Source: Xanthobacteraceae bacterium
GTDB lineage: Bacteria > Pseudomonadota > Alphaproteobacteria > Rhizobiales > Xanthobacteraceae
Assembly: GCA_030043175.1 (NCBI GenBank)
Contig: JASHYD010001073.1
Coordinates: 1-8,991 of the forward strand
Reading direction: 5' to 3'
Length of the DNA: 8,991 nt
Shown here piece by piece: positions 6,999 through 8,991 of the stretch. The notes beneath the pieces were generated by a model. The model had not been told where the DNA came from. It ran no database searches and was given only the letters and a program-made list of their open reading frames with translations. Positions within the stretch are counted from its first letter, which is position 1. Each line of letters opens with the position of its first letter. Position numbers and translations under genes: made by a program.

Positions 6999-8003
6999 AT
7001 GCCCCGGAAAATACTCGCTGGCATAGCTTCGCCGGCAGCCGCGTTGCTTGTTGCGGCAGGCAACGCCATGTTCGCCGCATCCCCCTCTCGCGCGGCCGAC
7101 TATCCTGCTCAGCCGATCCACATCATCGTCGGCTTCGCCGCAGGCGGCGCTCCCGACACGCTGGCGCGGATCGTGGGCGACAAGCTCGCTGTGGATTGGG
7201 GTCGGCCGGTCGTGATCGAAAACCGCACAGGCGCCGAAGGCAATATCGCGATGGCTGTTGTGGCGAGAGCGCCCGCGGACGGTTACACGCTGGCACTCGC
7301 CCCGGTCGGGAATGCAGCCATTAACCCGTGGCTCACGGCCAACCTGCCGTATAACCCCATCAAGGATTTCGCGCCGATTACGCAGATTGCAACAGTCGAG
7401 AATGTGCTCGTGATAAGTGCGCGATCGCCGATCCGCACAGTGACACAGCTGATCGCCTCCGGGACATCGACAACCACCACTCTGAGCTACGCCACACCGG
7501 GCGCCGGCAGTCTCGCACATTTGGCGGCCGAGTTGATGGCCCGTGCGGGCGGATTCCACATGAACCACATCCCCTACCGGGGGGTTGCGCCGGCACTCAC
7601 CGATGTGATCCGCGGCGAGGTCACATTGATGTTTGCGCAGCTGTCGACCGCCAAACCATTCATCGATGCCGGTCAGCTGCGCGCGCTCGGCGTTGCCAGC
7701 AAGCGGCGTAGCGCGCTTCTTCCTGATGTGCCGACGATCGCCGAGGGGGGCGGAATGCCGGATTTTGAAGCCGTGTCGTGGTACGCCTTGATGGCCCCTG
7801 CTCGCACCCCGGAGGCGATCATCGCAAAGCTTTATGCCGGCGTGGCGCGGACGCTCAACAGGCCTGATGTAAGGGCGGCGCTGGTCGAGCAGGGGACGAC
7901 GCCAGTGGGGAACTCGCCCGGCGAACTCGCTGCCATCATCGCGGCGGACTCCGCACGCTGGGCAAAAGTCATCAAGGACGCGAATATCACGGCCGAGCCA
8001 TAG
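6999..8003 (+). CDS. Tripartite tricarboxylate transporter-type periplasmic receptor (Bug/TctC family)
   Basis: This is an extracytoplasmic solute-binding protein of the Bug/TctC family, which captures small, mostly carboxylated ligands in the periplasm. It has 334 residues, a typical length. An N-terminal signal peptide is visible: basic PRK, a hydrophobic Ala/Leu/Val core, and a likely cleavage at SRA-ADYPAQP after residue 32. Family blocks follow: YPAQPIHIIVGFAAGGAPDTLAR, VIENRTGAEGNIA, ADGYTLALA, LPYNPIKDFAPIT, the HIPYRGVAPALTDVIRGEV loop, LRALGVASKRR, and LPDVPTIAEGG. The usual GGxxD ligand-loop pattern reads AGGAPD here. I chose the ATG at 6999 because AAGG (6989-6992) is well spaced and it gives a clean signal peptide; an ATG at 6984 is possible. 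A GTG at 6894 overlaps the hutF stop but adds a non-signal extension. No TctA or TctB membrane genes are visible. Its ligand is unknown; co-transcription with hutF suggests a nitrogen- or glutamate-linked one, by inference only. Confidence 0.93.
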   Translation: MPRKILAGIASPAAALLVAAGNAMFAASPSRAADYPAQPIHIIVGFAAGGAPDTLARIVGDKLAVDWGRPVVIENRTGAEGNIAMAVVARAPADGYTLALAPVGNAAINPWLTANLPYNPIKDFAPITQIATVENVLVISARSPIRTVTQLIASGTSTTTTLSYATPGAGSLAHLAAELMARAGGFHMNHIPYRGVAPALTDVIRGEVTLMFAQLSTAKPFIDAGQLRALGVASKRRSALLPDVPTIAEGGGMPDFEAVSWYALMAPARTPEAIIAKLYAGVARTLNRPDVRAALVEQGTTPVGNSPGELAAIIAADSARWAKVIKDANITAEP

Positions 8004-8023
8004 GCCAAGGTGCCATAGCCGTC

Positions 8024-8991
8024 ATGTGCCCGATCTACCTCACCTACCTCAACGCGTTCGATGTCGAAACGCTGGGGCTTGCGGACGACGAAATCCTCGC
8101 GGCGGTGGAGCGAGGTCTCGCGGCTCAGGGGCGCCGTGAGGCCGTCATCGAGCCGCGCGTGCACCTGATACCGGACAGGGCGGTGCGGGGACATTTCAAT
8201 GTCTTGCGCGGCGCTTTCCGGGCGCCGATTAACCTCGCCGGTGTGAAGGTGATCGGCGACTATATCGACAATTTCCAGCAGGGGCTGCCATCGGAGTTAG
8301 GGATTCTGTTGCTGATGGACCCTTCCAATGGCGCGCCGACGGCGATCATCGATGGCAGCCATCTCACCGCGATGCGGACCGGGGCGCTAACGGCCATCGG
8401 GGCGAGGCACCTTGCGCGCAAGGGGTCGAAGATTCTCGGACACGTGGGTGCACGCGGCACCGCTTACTGGAATGTGCGCCTGCTTGATCGTCTGTTTGAC
8501 TTCGACGAAATCAGAGTGCACTCCCGCCGCCGCGAGAGCCGTGAGGCATTCGCCGCCCATCTCACGCACAGCCTTGGCAAGGCGGTTCGAGCGACGCAAG
8601 ACTGGCGCGAATGCGTCGAAGGCGCCGACATCATCGTCGAAGCGTCACGCCTCGCCGAGCCGGTGCCGATGCTCAGAACGGCTTGGGTCAAGACGGGTGC
8701 CTTGGTCGTGACCTATGGCACGGTGAGCGCGGTCGAACTTTCGCTCACCGATATCATGGATAAAGTGGTTGTCGACGACTGGGGCCAATGCCAGGCCGGA
8801 CCTTTCGGCGCTCTGCGCGCGCATGTGGAAACCGGCAGGCTCTCGGCGGCGACGCTGCATGCCGAGATCGGCGAGATCGTTGCAGGATATAGAGACGGAC
8901 GCGAACGCGAGAACGAGACCATTTTGTTCTGGCACCGTGGGTTATCCCTTTCCGATATCGCGCTCGGCGCGGCCATGCTCGATAAGGCGCA
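8024..8991 (+). CDS. Ornithine cyclodeaminase/mu-crystallin family protein (3'-truncated by window)
   Basis: The frame opens at ATG 8024, 20 bases after the receptor stop, and stays open for 322 codons to the window edge. The family is NAD(P)-dependent and includes ornithine cyclodeaminase, alanine dehydrogenase of the archaeal type, ketimine reductases and the NCBI class called tyramine oxidase subunit B. Visible features: an AGVKVIGDY strand with Lys75, GLPSELGILLLMD, the IIDGSHLTAMRTGA block with Arg118, a Rossmann GHVGARGTA at 139-147 where many members have GxGxQA, VHSRRRE after beta-2, ADIIVEAS, and VVDDWGQC with Asp251. The end, ETILFWHRGLSLSDIAL, resembles the tyramine-oxidase-subunit-B-like branch rather than true ornithine cyclodeaminase, as far as I can recall. 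The ribosome binding site is weak (AAGG 13 bases upstream), so coupling to the preceding gene is likely. The substrate is unknown; a cyclic or imino amino acid is plausible. The stop codon lies outside the window, probably close. Confidence 0.9.
   Translation, partial: MCPIYLTYLNAFDVETLGLADDEILAAVERGLAAQGRREAVIEPRVHLIPDRAVRGHFNVLRGAFRAPINLAGVKVIGDYIDNFQQGLPSELGILLLMDPSNGAPTAIIDGSHLTAMRTGALTAIGARHLARKGSKILGHVGARGTAYWNVRLLDRLFDFDEIRVHSRRRESREAFAAHLTHSLGKAVRATQDWRECVEGADIIVEASRLAEPVPMLRTAWVKTGALVVTYGTVSAVELSLTDIMDKVVVDDWGQCQAGPFGALRAHVETGRLSAATLHAEIGEIVAGYRDGRERENETILFWHRGLSLSDIALGAAMLDKA

Noticed and set aside
8645..8935. Minus-strand open frame opposite the cyclodeaminase-like gene
   Set aside because: It is antisense to the conserved plus-strand frame and has no start signal or recognisable domain.

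Overview
The window reads as chromosomal DNA of a GC-rich proteobacterium. Rhizobiales-type Alphaproteobacteria are my best guess, because a formylglutamate-route hut cluster sits beside a Bug/TctC periplasmic receptor and an ornithine-cyclodeaminase-family gene. This is an impression from gene content and base composition, not a phylogenetic result. The core is a histidine utilisation (hut) locus.

Layout: (1) 1-703, plus strand, the 3' part of a polar amino-acid ABC transporter ATPase, cut by the window edge. (2) 704-890, a convergent gap without a recognisable gene; about 120 bases of it resemble, weakly, a group II intron 5' fragment. (3) 891-5460, minus strand, an operon transcribed hutI -> hutH -> hutU. 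hutI and hutH overlap in a TTGA junction. hutH and hutU are separated by 140 bases that may hold a 48-codon ORF. (4) 5461-5532, a 72-base divergent control region. (5) 5533-8991, plus strand, hutF (apparently starting at CTG), then a Bug/TctC periplasmic binding protein, then an ornithine cyclodeaminase/mu-crystallin family gene that runs off the window.

The enzymes form a chain: HutH turns histidine into urocanate, HutU makes imidazolone propionate, HutI makes N-formimidoylglutamate, and HutF makes N-formylglutamate plus ammonia. The last step, N-formylglutamate deformylase (HutG), is not in the window, nor is a HutC-type regulator. Both would have to be encoded elsewhere or just outside. 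The ABC ATPase could import histidine or a related amino acid. The Bug receptor and the cyclodeaminase-like protein appear co-transcribed with hutF, but their substrates cannot be read from sequence.

Nothing here amounts to a new defence, mobile or RNA system. The points worth following are the two non-AUG starts (CTG for hutF, TTG for hutH), the possible small ORF between hutH and hutU, the possible intron remnant, and the unusual partners of hutF.
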